A stretch of DNA of 64,000 nt from Xiphydria camelus (taxonomy: Eukaryota > Arthropoda > Insecta > Hymenoptera > Xiphydriidae): positions 5,034,501 through 5,098,500 of the forward strand of contig OY783200.1 in NCBI GenBank assembly GCA_963678675.1, in the 5' to 3' direction. A model generated the notes under the pieces. It did not search any database and was not told the DNA's origin. It saw only the letters and a list, made by a program, of their open reading frames with translations. Position 1 is the stretch's first letter; every line of letters begins with the position of its first letter. The position numbers and the translations under genes are program-made. This document shows, one piece after another, positions 1 to 11,079 of the stretch.

Positions 1-417
1 TAATAAAACAACTCATTGAAATAGTATCAACTGACAAGAATGGATATCGATTACAGCATAACCTCGTAAAAACAACTGAACTTTAATTGAAGAACGCATC
101 GTTTATCGACCAAAAATTTGAGATACGATCCATATACCGTACTTTTTTTTATGCGGGAATCCGCAAAGGCAAGTAAAATCCCGTAAAGAAGATACAGACC
201 TGTATACCTATTCGTAATTATTCACAGAACGTTATGAGATTTTACTTGTTCTTACGGATGTCTGCAGAATTCAATATATTCTTATTCATCCCTCTCACAG
301 ATTTTTACCAGTGGGCGTCCGAAATTACTGTGCCAAAAGAACAAAAAATTCCCATGAGGATTTTATGGGATTTGAAAAAATTGTCTATGAGAATCTATGA
401 TAACTTTTCAATAGGGT
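1..417. mobile_element. CCCTATTGAAAA-family MITE, partial copy
   Basis: From about 160 to 417 the sequence matches a family seen about a dozen times in the window. Shared landmarks in this orientation are ATTCTTATTCATCCCTCTCA, TTTTACCAGTGGGCGTCCG, GTGCCAAAAGAAC, and the end GAGAATCTATGATAACTTTT followed by CAATAGGG. Positions 1-160 are AT-rich and only weakly similar. Confidence 0.7.
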
Positions 418-429
418 ACTTATCAGTTC

Positions 430-890
430 AGCTACACATAGAAACCAATGAATTCCAATTAATCCCTCTCAAACTTTTCTAGTGGATATCCGGAATTGTC
501 GTATCAAAAGAACATCAGATTTCCACGATTCTTAGATTCCCAGATTCTATATACGTGTCTAAGATAATAAATGGGGATTTATCAAATTTTATGTCTGTCC
601 GTAAAAAGAAATAAAATCCCGTAAAGGTAATCCCTCCCTCCTATATTTTTAATTTCTAATGGAATCTTCTATTAGTAATTAATTAGTAACAGAATCTTAA
701 AAGATTTCATTTGTTTTTACACATACGCATAGAATCCAATACATTCCCATTTATCCTTCTCAGATTTTTACCATAGAGAAATTTTTTCCGGAATTGCTGT
801 GTCAAAATCGCACCAAATCCCCATGATAATTCCATGGGATTTTCACAAATTTTCTACGAGAATTTATGATATTTTTTCAATACGAGAGAC
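430..890. mobile_element. CCCTATTGAAAA-family MITE, diverged copy
   Basis: A nearly full-length but diverged copy directly after the previous one. It runs from AACCAATGAATTCC through GAATTGTCGTATCAAAAGAA, a middle with TCTATTAGTAATTA, and the end GAGAATTTATGATATTTTTT. No open frame. Confidence 0.65.
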
Positions 891-899
891 GAGAACTGC

Positions 900-1575
900 A
901 TGCCAACAGTATCCAACCCACATTTATTTCACATAGAATTCCCCACCCTATTGCGCCCACGCGCGCTATATTCGCGGGCGAAAAGCGAGAAAGAGCTACG
1001 GGGTTGGGACGGGCAAGGCACAATGAGCCGCTAACAACGTGAGAGGGCCCGCCGCGCTCTCGCTTCGGTGAAACGGACCGAGCATCGTCGACTGGCGCTT
1101 GAGCGCGAGTTTGAATTTATGAATTCGCGGTGCTTGCATCGGAAGGGGGTAGATGGGTTGGCGAAAGTGAAGGAGAGGAAAGGCCGGGGAAAATGCGTGC
1201 GGATGCAGGTGCGGGCGCTACACCTGCTGCGCCAGCCCGGCTAAATTATTCTTTATCGGCGCTGTAACCGACCCGGGATCCCAATTTGCGTGGAATTTGG
1301 TTTATACACCGAGACGAAAGCTACGGCTGCAGTCGAGCCGGCCGGCGCGAAGTACTACCCCCGCGGATATCTAGTATGTATGTGTGCCTCTGATTCGCAG
1401 CCTCCACTCTTCCTTTCCTTCTCTCCTCCGGCGGTTCGATTGCTCGCGTTTAAACGCCAATGCGACTAATGCGGTTCGCGAAAGAGTTAGCGGATTTTGA
1501 AATCTATTGCGGAAATCTCCAGGGAAAGACTGATACCGGTAAATTTCATTGTACGAGTATTTATGGTAAAAGAGG
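900..1575. other. GC-rich unique DNA, no gene seen
   Basis: CpG-dense sequence with short open frames on both strands, none with a family motif. The last 50 bases hold a TGATACCGGTAAATTTCA segment that recurs in diverged form near 19010, 47840 and 57350, so it is part of a low-copy repeat. Confidence 0.6.
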
Positions 1576-1579
1576 TACA

Positions 1580-1801
1580 TGTGAGGCTAAATTTATTCAC
1601 CAGGAAAGAAAATTCAATCGTTGTTATCTCATTATTTATGAGCCTTTGGCTGATATTTGTATAATATTTTTTAAAGATTCCATTCTTATCTGCAAGAAAG
1701 TTTTATATCGATATATTGTATAATACATAGGTCAAACATTTATAAATAATGAGATAACATTGATTGAAGTTTCTTTCCTAGCGAAAATAAGTTTAGCCTC
1801 A
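1580..1801. mobile_element. Foldback element with arms of about 60 bp
   Basis: GTGAGGCTAAATTTATTCAC at the left is the inverted counterpart of the right end, which closes with GTTTAGCCTCAT. The arms continue inward through GGAAAGAAA..CAATC and ATCTCATTATTTAT. The loop is about 95 bp and AT-rich. A non-autonomous hairpin element is the likely explanation. Confidence 0.75.
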
Positions 1802-2205
1802 TATGATATAGGCTATATATGATTTATACAAAAACAAAAGATTCAAATAATCTATATATCTACATATAGTTCATATATGGTTTATATAAAAATCACATAT
1901 ATAGAACCGAATTCATATAGGGACTATATACAAACCATATAGAATTTTTCCGTCTGAGGAATCTAAGTATCTAAGATGTGAACAAGTTCTATATATTTTG
2001 TATATAATCCACATGTGTTTTCGGTCATACGTATATGGATTATATATGATTTCTATATTAACCACATAAGGTCGTGTCTATATACAGATTTTCGAATGTT
2101 TGTATTGTATAATCCACGTATAGTCCTTATATGGTTAACATAGAAATGATCAAAATCACATATGGATTATATAAAAAATATACATTATAGAATTTTTCCG
2201 CTCGG
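1800..2205. mobile_element. TATATG-rich foldback MITEs, two adjacent copies
   Basis: Copies at about 1800-1962 and 1979-2204. Each shows AGTTCTATATATTTTGTATA or its inverse, TTTCGGTCATA / ATGGTTTATATAAA, and the end TATAGAATTTTTCCG. The two halves of a copy are inverted repeats of each other. Confidence 0.7.
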
Positions 2206-2795
2206 ATATACTTCTCCTATTGTCTCTCAATACAGTATAAAATGTATTTATATCAGTCACATTTCACGCCAGTCGGCTTCGACGTCGAGGGTCCTACGTG
2301 GATGAGGTGTGAATTTCTGTCGGGGATGGAATTCATCATCTATGACTGCGTTCTCGCGTCTTTCCGCGATCCGATGTCATCGTCTTGTCGAGCGGCGAAG
2401 GGAAGACTGGGGGGAGCTCTTATTTTTTTACGAGTACAGAGAGGGATGAGAGTGCGTTACGAAAGGGCTCGAGAGGAGAATAAAATGTCCGACGTTTTCA
2501 GAGTTTTACCGAGCGATGTTTAACTCGAGAGTCTCTCTCGCGCTGGAAACTGCTCAGGTCGTGTCTCATCGAGGAAGATCATCCGGGAAGAAGAAACGGA
2601 CGGAAGACTCAAAGAAAAAAAAAAGGAACGAGGAGAAGGACGTCTCTCATATTTCTCCCAAGAATAGCAATACGAGAAAATCCAAGCCTCTCTCGTTAAT
2701 CGGCTTTTCCCCGTAGGAAGAAAGACTCCTTCGAAGTCCTCGCGAAGGTCGCGGCGGGTCGCTAATGCTGAACGAGACGTAGCAATAAGTATTAC
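2206..2795. other. Unique DNA, no gene seen
   Basis: Mixed composition with overlapping open frames up to 130 codons on both strands. None has family motifs. I treat it as non-coding. Confidence 0.5.
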
Positions 2796-3478
2796 AGGGG
2801 GTTGCATTGAAAGCCGCTGTTCTTTTCTTGTCTTCAAAACCTCATGTCGTAATAAAATGTATGAATATCTCAATTGAAGTATTTTCCTTCGGAAGCTGTA
2901 ACTTTTTCCCACTTTTCTGGCAGAAGCTGAATTCCGCGACGAAAAAATTGTCTACTTTTTCAACTAATCTACTGTGCAACCCAATTATTTTTGACTTCTC
3001 GGTAATTATGGAAGTGTGTATTTTCCAAGTCGTGTTGCATCGATCTAAATAAATGATAATCACTCGAGACCCAGGTCTGGAGAATACGCTGGGTGCCGGA
3101 GAACTTCACATTCGAGCTCCATCAATGTTTCTTTCACGGCTCGAGCAAACATGAGGCCGAGCGTTGTCGTGAAGAAGAATCACTTTTTGGCGATTTCACG
3201 CAATCGATGGTCGTTTTTGCGTCAAAGTATCATTTAAACGCTTCAATTGTCGTTGATGACGTTCGGCAGTAATTGTTTCATTCGGTTTCAACAGCTCATA
3301 ATAAACAACACCTTCCACATATCCCGCCAAATTGAAAGCATTGTTTTGTGACCGTGGATGTTTCGTTTTTGTATGGTTGGCCAGGATCAACCCATGATTT
3401 TTTGCTTTTCGGGCTGTCGAAATAGATACATTTCTCATCACCGGTTACGATACGCCATAATGACTCAAATAATCCATC
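2796..3478 (-). pseudogene. Decayed mariner transposase (C-terminal two thirds)
   Basis: Mariner (Tc1/mariner superfamily) transposases cut and paste DNA at TA sites with a D,D34D catalytic triad. On the minus strand, pieces in different frames line up in order with that family: RIVTGDEKCIYFDSPKSKKS near 3445, GVVYYELLKPNETI near 3300, the second-Asp motif LLHDNARPHV near 3165, HPAYSPDL carrying the third Asp near 3090, DYHLFRSMQHDLEN near 3045, and FFRRGIQLLPEKWEKV near 2910. At least three frameshifts and several stops break it, so it is dead. The N-terminal DNA-binding part is missing; sequence at 3479 switches directly to a TATATG foldback. The 3' end carries GGGGGTTGCATTGAAAG, shared with the copy near 42600. 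Confidence 0.9.
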
Positions 3479-3590
3479 TGTAGTCCATATATGGTTTATA
3501 TAAAAATCATATAGAATCCATATAGAACCAAATCCATACATGTGTATTATTGACTATTCGCAAACCATATAGAACTTTTTCGCTTGGAAA
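3478..3590. mobile_element. TATATG-rich foldback MITE, fragment
   Basis: Shares ATATGGTTTATATAAAAATC and the end CATATAGAACTTTTTCG with the other copies. It abuts the broken 5' end of the mariner pseudogene, so one insertion may have truncated the other. Confidence 0.65.
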
Positions 3591-4440
3591 TATATACATA
3601 TTTACGTATAATTTATATTATATATTATTTGATATTTGATATTTTATTTATATTTTAAATATAATTAATATTTTATATTAGAAATATATATCGCTGATAT
3701 TTTTTTTCAATAGGGACCGCACAATTTTTTCCCGGCAAGGAGATCTCCCGCTCTCTACGGCTTTCGCGATTTGCGATTCTAACATGAGACTCGCCCCCGT
3801 TTAGTCTCTCTTCGATTCGCGATATATCGTCTCGCAGGTACGCATTCGCTTTTACACGAGAGACTACCCATACAAGCGGCTTAACTCTTCCCTCGGGATC
3901 CGCGAGGAGTTGGAAGCGCTGGGACGAAGAGAGAGAGAGAGGGGGGGGGGAGGTTCGTAATGCCGTTAGAGTCTCCGAAGGAAATGAAACGCTTGACCAT
4001 CCGAGCCAGCGTTAATCGGATACACTTTCCGCGGGGGACTTCTAGGACTCCGGGCTCTCGCCGCAAAGCCTTTGCCATCACACTCGTCCGTTTATCGTCG
4101 AATTGCATTTCCGGCAGTCGATAGCCCCGCATCCGAACGCCGATGGTTAGGCACCACGACGACCAGACAGATCCGAAGGAATCTTCTCTAGCGGCGCAGA
4201 AACGTTTGGCGATATACAGGCCGGCGCTGATCGAATACACTTTGCATGGCGTCTTATACGGGGTTGCAAAGCCTTTGCGGTGGTCTCGTGCCGACCGACC
4301 GTGGAGTCTCGTATGGAAGGGGTAGTTTGCGTTTACTTACGTCGAGTATCCTACACCGAGAGAAATAATTGCTAGTGTCAAAACAATATGCCTTCAAGGT
4401 GGCCACTCAATTCCGTTCATAAGATTCCTTGACTCTTCCC
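3591..4440. other. AT-rich then GC-rich unique DNA
   Basis: 3591-3715 is AT-rich. The remainder is CpG-rich, with a (GA)n-G10 tract at 3930-3950. A 119-codon open frame on the minus strand has no recognisable motif. Confidence 0.5.
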
Positions 4441-4488
4441 GGATTCCCCGACTGAAATCACTCATTTCTCCTGACTTTTCATGTTCGC

Positions 4489-5722
4489 GATCACTTGTAC
4501 TCCGCGAAAAAGAAGGCTGTTTTAAACTGGCTGTATCTTTGTCAAAAATGATACGATCTCGATCGTCGATATAGTATTTTGAAGATTTAAGTTTTCGCTT
4601 TCAGAATCTTTATTCAGATTTTCAAAGTCTTTATTGATTTCAAAGTTATGTCATTGTGAAGTGACACTCGACAAATGAACCGATTTTTCTTCGACTTTGG
4701 CAAGGCACACTGAGTGCAAACAAATCAAAGCTAAGTTTCATTTACCGTGTTGTATAAGGAATGATTTTTCTTCCTTAATTGGATATTTTCCACATTATTC
4801 TATGATTTTTTTTTCATTGAGTTATTCAGTACTGAAGTATAAATCCGACCGTGTAACCTTCTCGTGTTACGCTTTGGGTAATGCTAACATCGCCGGTATT
4901 TACTAAACTTTAGGTTCAAACAATTCCGCTATGACAAGTAAAAGTAGCGGGTACAAAGAAAAGTAATAAAGAGAGAGTACCAGCTATATATCCTCCATTG
5001 TGGAAGAACAAGATCCCTTCATCCGTTTTTCCATTACGTTTGATTCAAACAAGTAAAACACACCGAAAGGAAAATCCTAGAAATTTTCTCAGGTACTTAT
5101 TTCAATAGAGAAAATCTGCACTTTAAGATGCCGTTGAGTTTGAAAGGTTCCGATAATTTTTCGTAAAGTTACATCATGTAGAACGAAAAACGGGAAATAT
5201 GAAATTTTTAACGTAATCTTAAAATAGATATTATACCATCAAAAAATTGGTATAAATTGAAAAGTAGTAAGTGGGTTATAAAGGACAAATCCTAATCGTT
5301 CGGTTAACTGGTGACCGAAATTCGAAAGATAATTAGTTATCTTGCAATAAGCGTCCAAATATGCGAGGATGGTTTCTTCTTCGGCACAGAATAACTCAAT
5401 GAAGAAAAGTCGGAGTACAATTCGCAAGATAGTAAATTTAAGCAGAAAAACTATGCTTTATAATGCAGTGAATGGAACTTAGCTATGATTTTTTCTCGCG
5501 ATCCGTGTACCTTGCCAAAGTAGAAGAAAAATCGTCTCATTTATCGGGTGTTGCTTTTCAGTTACAAAACTTTGAAACCATTAAAAATTTGGAAAATCTG
5601 ATGAAAGATTCTGGACGCTAAGACTTTAGCCTTCAAAACGCTTTGTCGAGATTCTATCACTTTTGAAAAAGACACAGCCACTTTAAAACGACCTTCTATC
5701 TTACGGAATACAAGTGATTCCT
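4489..5722. mobile_element. Large foldback element, about 1.23 kb
   Basis: The left arm (4489-4710) and right arm (5507-5722) are inverted copies of each other. Matching landmarks are CACTTGTACTCCG / CACTTGTATTCCG, GATTTTTCTTC..CTTTGGCAAGG, and TTTCAAAGTT. Similarity continues inward through TTCATTGAGTTATTC (about 4813 on the plus strand, 5390 on the minus). No transposase is recognisable in the roughly 300 bp core. 5722-5985 is AT-rich with nothing found. Confidence 0.75.
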
Positions 5723-5984
5723 TAATTTTCTTACGGAGTGTATATTTTTGATTTAAGAGTATCTTCGTTGGAACAAGAAATTTTTCCCTACCTGAAAAAA
5801 ACTGTCGTCAAATATTTTCTTCTACGAAAGAAACCATGGCTTGATCTCTCACAGTCACACAAAAAAAAAAGTGGGGTATACATTTGATGCGATATATGTT
5901 ACCCGTAGTAATTTTGCCTCCTGATTATGAATCCGGTATCAAAATTTAGCCATCACGTCATATTTTTTTTTAATCTCAAAAAAC

Positions 5985-6245
5985 CATCAAGAGATCATGG
6001 TTTTCAAAAAGTTAATGGACTTAAACCAAATTCGCTATAGGGGGTTTTTTGGGTCGCTGATCACGAATCTGAAGTCGGATTTCAAAAGTTCAAGATGGCG
6101 GATCCAATATGGCGGACGAGATTTTTGAAAATCGACGGATTCATGCCAAATTTGGTATGAGGGGGTTTTTTGGGTCGCTGATCATGAATCTGAAGTCGGA
6201 TTTAAAAAATTCAAGACGGCGAATCCAATATGGCGAACGAGATTT
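5985..6245. repeat. Two-unit tandem repeat, period about 121 bp
   Basis: The string GGGGTTTTTTGGGTCGCTGA occurs at 6041 and 6162, followed in both units by AATCTGAAGTCGGATTT and AATCCAATATGGCG. A degenerate earlier unit may lie at 5915-5985. Confidence 0.85.
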
Positions 6246-7330
6246 TAAATAAAATTACATTAAATGCATTACAATGCATTGCATGCATGCGTTTAATTAC
6301 ATTATGTTTTTTATTGAAGAAAACATTTTTTTTCGCACCAGCAATTATTTCTCCCAGTGTATTATCACCATCCTCACTATGCGCTTCTATTCGTAAAGGG
6401 TAGTCAATCAAGAGACGTCGGTCTCCAAACCCTAGTCCTCAAATTGCAAAATATTTCAAAACGAAACCACCGACGCGTCCACATCAAAAGCGAGAGAACG
6501 CGCACTCGACGACGACGACCGGCAATGAAATCCGCGGAGGGCGAACGGGGAATTTTTTGAAAGGAGGAAAAAGAGAATACAATACAAAACCAGAGACGAG
6601 AGTCCGGCGAACGGAAGGGGCATGGTAGCGAGAGGCGGCCGCGCTGCACCTCGTTACGAGGAATTAATGGCGGAGGCAGAGCTCGAGAGAGCGAGTCGGG
6701 GGTGGGAGAAGTACAATTAATGTACTTCAAAGAAACGGCAAGGCCGAGCGAGCACTCGGTGGCGCACTCGACGTGCCGGCTGGTAACTTCGGAATAACCT
6801 TTCGAAGAGCGTGGGCGAGCGACGAATCGGCACGGAGGGCGAGGGGTTAAAGGGAAGCGGGGGGGGGGGGGCGGGAGGGAGGAATTTTTTAAGCGGGCAA
6901 ACCCACCCTCCCTCACGCTCGACGGTGGATCTTCGCCCGACGCTTAGGCGGATCCCCGTCGCTAATTAACCCAGTCCGAAGACCGTTCTGGAAACATTAA
7001 TTTCGCGCTATCCCGACTTCGCCGGACCGACGAGCGGGTTGTTGATGTTAATGTAAAAAGTTTTATAAGCTCCGAGTTAAAACTCGCGTCACGTCTCGCC
7101 CCCCCTTTCCGCCTCTCGGCCTCCCTTCGAGCGTTTCGCGACGCTCGCTCGGTACACCTATCCGCCCTTCCGCCTCCTCGACTCACCCGGAAGTGGAGCT
7201 ACCCCCCCCCCCTCTGCTGCGTTGCGCGGCGGTGGGAAAATTTGCTCGGATTCGTTTCAGGATCGAAAGTGTCTCGGGTGGAGAAGTTTTATGCGATCTA
7301 TATGCGGTTTTGGTCATATGTGGGGGTGTT
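6246..7330. other. GC-rich unique DNA, no gene seen
   Basis: A short TGCATT/AATGCA-rich palindromic patch at 6260-6300 is followed by CpG-rich DNA with G13 at 6859 and C11 at 7202. Open frames up to 170 codons on the minus strand are Arg/Pro/Ser-rich, low in complexity, and look like by-products of GC-rich sequence. Confidence 0.55.
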
Positions 7331-7442
7331 CCAGGTTGAGCGGATGTCCTGTTAATGATTAATTCCTTACGAAAATGTAAGACTTTATTTCTAATGAAAA
7401 AATGCCAAGGGGTTAATATTGTTTAAACGGGAAGCTGTTTAA

Positions 7443-7681
7443 CACTAGAACTACCGCAACCGGTCAATTTGACCGGTGTCTTATTCAGAGTTCCATTCAA
7501 CCTCAATTATTTCGTAACCCGTGAGGTTTTCGTCAAAATTGGTAGAATACTTTTTTGTAGAGCACATTTCGGTTTACAAAAAAGTTCTATAGCAGTGTGG
7601 ACGAAAAATCAACGGATAACGAGATAATCACCCGCCAAAACGACCATCTTATAAAGCGCGAACCATTCGGTAGTTCTAGTA
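7443..7681. mobile_element. piggyBac-like MITE with TTAA target duplication
   Basis: The element is 239 bp and flanked by TTAA at 7439-7442 and 7682-7685, the signature of piggyBac-superfamily insertion. The left end CACTAGAACTACCG and right end CGGTAGTTCTAGTA are inverted repeats differing only at the outermost position. A short inner palindrome CCGGTCAATTTGACCGG sits directly inside the left end. There is no open frame, so movement would need a transposase from elsewhere. Confidence 0.9.
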
Positions 7682-7689
7682 TTAAGTTC

Positions 7690-8934
7690 ACCAACTTTAA
7701 TTTATTTTTAATGTGCAAATTTGACAGATTGCAATGCTCGATTAGACGTTGATAATTTCAGTGCCTCGAGATCTATGCAGTTCGGTTACTGATCAATAGA
7801 TGGCCGTACTGACGCCAGGGCCACTGTTAGTTCGCGTATGCGGCACATTTGAATTAAGCCCCACCCAGTCTTGGAGTCTGGGTATGAACACCCGGTATAT
7901 AGATACTTCTGTACAACGAAATCAGTGACTCGCATATGAATTTTCAAAAACCGTTATTAAATTTCATAACCACACATGGTAAGTCTTTAATACGGTGTTT
8001 GAAATTTCAATGTAACACTTCAAATTTCATAGATGCATTTGAACATCAGTATATATACTTCGACTCGAAATTCAAATATTTGTTTGAGTTATGCAATACA
8101 GACATTAATTTTCAAACAATCTCATATAATTCTCAGTTTCAATACTGTAGTTCTTAAAATTCACACAACTTTGTATTTCAAATTTCAAAACATTTTCAAC
8201 GTTGTGGGGTGCCTCGGTGCATCCGATGAGGATCTTTCGCGATCTTCCCTCTCCCTTCGGGGTTGATAAAATAAATGCCAAGCTGTGTGCGACGCGAAGA
8301 CCCGGATAGACGTTAAACACGGCACATCCGACTTATCATGTCGAGCGGAGACGGACACGGAGGAGGGGGATGAAATAGCCCAAGGAAAATTTAGGGGAGC
8401 GCGCTGCGGTTCGGCTGGGGCGACAGAGACGGGTCGAGATAACCGATCGGAGAGCGATTCCGACAATCAGCGACGATATCTCGGATTAATGACGCGACGC
8501 TGGAAGTTCCATCTCGGTTGGGTAGCGGAGCTTTTTCCCCTCCGACGCCCAGAACGTCGGAGCGGACGAGTGGAGAACGAGGGTCGACTCGGCCGCCGTC
8601 GGGGTGGTTCGCTGCGAGTTCGACGGTCAATTACGTGATTGCCTAATCGGACACGTCTGCTCGCTCTCGTTTCTCCTTTCTCTTCCTCCACCGACGTTCC
8701 GGACTACACGTCCCACTACACCTTTCTCGTCCACCGCGCGGCTCGCCTGGTTTCCTGACGCTAATTCACTTTCATCGTTTGCCCGAGTCTCGAATAACTT
8801 GATGCTCGCTAAATGCTGTTATATTGCCATTGCATTGTAGCAATGCAATCGGTAGGAATACGTAATACAGCATAGATGTTACATGTAAGTTGTAGGTAAC
8901 TTATGACATCCCACTCGGTTATATATGACATGCA
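7690..8934. other. No gene seen; GC-rich from 8190 to 8800
   Basis: 7930-8190 is rich in AAATTTCAAATTT-like strings in both orientations, perhaps a decayed foldback. 8190-8800 is CpG-rich with overlapping open frames and no motif. A small hairpin CATTGCATTGTAGCAATGCA lies at about 8829-8851. Confidence 0.5.
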
Positions 8935-9328
8935 ACTAAATTTTTCTAATGGATATCTGGAATTGCCATGTAAAAAGCATATTAGATCCCCACAGAAATT
9001 ATCTGATCTTTTTAACGGGGTAGGGATTTACTGAATTTCATATGTCTCCGTAAAAACAAGTAAATTCGTATAAGGATAATAAAGACCTGTACGCATCGTT
9101 CAGTTCGTAATTAGGTACTAATAGAATGTTACAGGATTAGGTTTGTTTCAACAGATACTCATAGAATCCAGTACATTCTTATTCATCCTCCTCGGATTTT
9201 CATCAGTAGGTATTCGAAATTGTTGTGTTAAAGGCATACCAAGTTCCCATGGAGATTCCATGGGATTTTTACCAGTTTTCTGTGAGAATCTATGAGAATG
9301 TATTATATTTTTTCAATGGGGGGGGATA
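8935..9328. mobile_element. CCCTATTGAAAA-family MITE, diverged copy
   Basis: Landmarks in order: CTAATGGATATCTGGAATTG, GACCTGTACGCATCG, ACAGATACTCATAGAATCCA, and an end AATGTATTATATTTTTTCAA followed by a G run. Non-coding. Confidence 0.7.
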
Positions 9329-9456
9329 GATACTGCATAAAAAATTACGTTGATCCCGGCTCGATCTTCGAGTAGGTAGTTCTACAGCGCTTGTGGGTTT
9401 AATTCTTGAACGGATTTTAAGCCCTCGTAAGGTTGTTGTCGGAATAGCAGGACACG

Positions 9457-9615
9457 CACTGAAAAAAGTATTTAGCTAATCCAGCTATATTTCTGGCTGC
9501 CTCAGACACAACTAGAAAATTACTGCTAGTGTAGCAAGAATTCTTGCTATTGCGAAGAAAATTATCACTGCAATTACTATAATATTCTAGTTGTGGCCAA
9601 ATTTTTTTGAGCGCT
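9457..9615. mobile_element. Small foldback MITE
   Basis: The ends GCACTGAAAAAAGTATT and the inverse of AAATTTTTTTGAGCGC pair, as do inner ACACAACTAGAAAATTA and its counterpart. The centre is a perfect palindrome GCAAGAATTCTTGC. 9620-10120 shows nothing I recognise. Confidence 0.65.
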
Positions 9616-10123
9616 ATTCTAGTTGCCGGACATATTTGAGATTGAATGGGATGAAAAGGAATGACTAGTGGAAAAAAAAATCTTCAATATATAAAAATTA
9701 CGGATTTATACAGAAAGTATCACTAATAAGAATCCTCAGTAAAATCTGCTGTATGAATATTAATGCCTGTCCGGCTATTGGGACAGTTACCTTACCCAAG
9801 CGTTTATTGGTTGAATGGATAATCTGAGCTCCGTTCAAGAGTTAAACTCGAATTGTAGAACTTGCCCAAACTATCTAGAGCGTTCCCAACACCGCTGTAG
9901 CTAACGAAACGCATAATAGTGAAACGTTTATAGGCTAGTACGTTTAAAAGTGACATTCCAAGAAGTTATCAACGATAGATATCAAGTAACACGATACGTT
10001 CCTACCATGCGATTGACATATCGTCAATTTAATATTAGATCAGTCGCAAAATTATATCGCTGTAATGTAACCATGGAGTCACCGATGCAATATCACATAT
10101 TAGTCACGAGTTATATCGCCATA

Positions 10124-11064
10124 GGGGAGAGTTGCCGATATCGTACTGCTTCCTAAATCGTACCACTTCACTTTCTAAGTGAAAACGGGTAGATGTAACC
10201 CTCTAATAGCGACTACTTGAACTATTTGCTTGCCTTAGTGGCGGGAAAAAGTTATTTACGCTTGTGACAACGTGCTCCCATTATATGGAGCTTTTTCGAT
10301 TTCATAGGTTGTTGATATAGTTTCTGGAGGCCACACGTAAGGATATATTAGCTAATAAGGTACGTATTCATAGTTTTGATAATAATCTATTGAAAATACA
10401 AATAATTTAGTGTTCAAAAGTATTGCTAAAACAAAGAATAGTTTTAATTTGAGGTTAAGAATAATGTTTTCTTTCTTAAAAACCGGGTTGCCTAAATCGT
10501 ACCTCTTTTAGTTTCCTAAATCGTACTCAACCTCGGCCCAGCCTGATGAGGTTGTCATTGCAATGACACCAGATGAATGGTTTTGTAACATGTGTGAATA
10601 GATCTCAGTCGAGGACATGATTCAATGTCTACGTTGCAGAATATGGGTTCATGAAAGCTGTGCAGGTGTGAAACCGGAACAGAACATTTTTGTGTGTGTA
10701 GACTGTAAGGCAGATTAGGCTGTTTTGCTACTTTTATATAAACCTAATAAAGTTTTTTTAACATCATTGCGTTTTTAAGCTATAATATAATCAAGCATGT
10801 TCACATTTTAAACCACAAAGGTACGATTTGGGAAACCTGTGGTACGATTTAGGCACTTAGGATCCTAAATCGTACCACTTGCAGAACTTTAGAAAATCCT
10901 CTTTTTTATAAATTTAACAAAATGTTTTGTTAATATTATGGCAGAACATGACAAATAAATAACTAAAGGATTCAAAAAACACATGCATATTAGCATACAC
11001 AATGGCTGGTACCAGGTAACAACCAACAACCAAAATGTGGTACAATTTAGGCAACTCCCCCCTC
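10124..11064. mobile_element. TA-flanked element with GTTGCC-AAATCGTACC termini (pogo-like?)
   Basis: About 941 bp flanked by TA on both sides. The left end GGGGAGAGTTGCC and right end GGCAACTCCCCCC are inverted. The motif CCTAAATCGTACC or its inverse appears at least six more times inside (about 10153, 10490, 10515, 10820, 10842, 10863), as expected for repeated transposase-binding sites. A relic PHD-like frame lies inside (10563-10718), with an AATAAA just after it. Assignment to the pogo/Tc1 group rests on the TA duplication and the finger tail, and is inference. Confidence 0.75.
10563..10718 (+). pseudogene. Relic C-terminal PHD-like zinc finger of a transposase
   Basis: A 52-codon frame broken by one internal TAG at codon 13. 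It shows the C4-H-C3 spacing of a PHD-type cross-brace finger: FCNMC, QCLRC, WVHESC and VCVDC in order. Such a tail is common at the C terminus of insect DNA transposases of the pogo and piggyBac types. It sits inside a TA-flanked element, which supports a transposase remnant over a host PHD exon. No catalytic core is visible upstream. Confidence 0.7.
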
Positions 11065-11079
11065 TAATATAACCGCAAC

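Noticed and set aside
6404..6916. 170-codon minus-strand frame
   Set aside because: Low-complexity Pro/Arg/Ser composition, includes a poly-G tract, no motif.
10563..10718. Host PHD-finger gene exon
   Set aside because: In-frame stop and position inside a TA-flanked inverted-repeat element point to a transposase relic.
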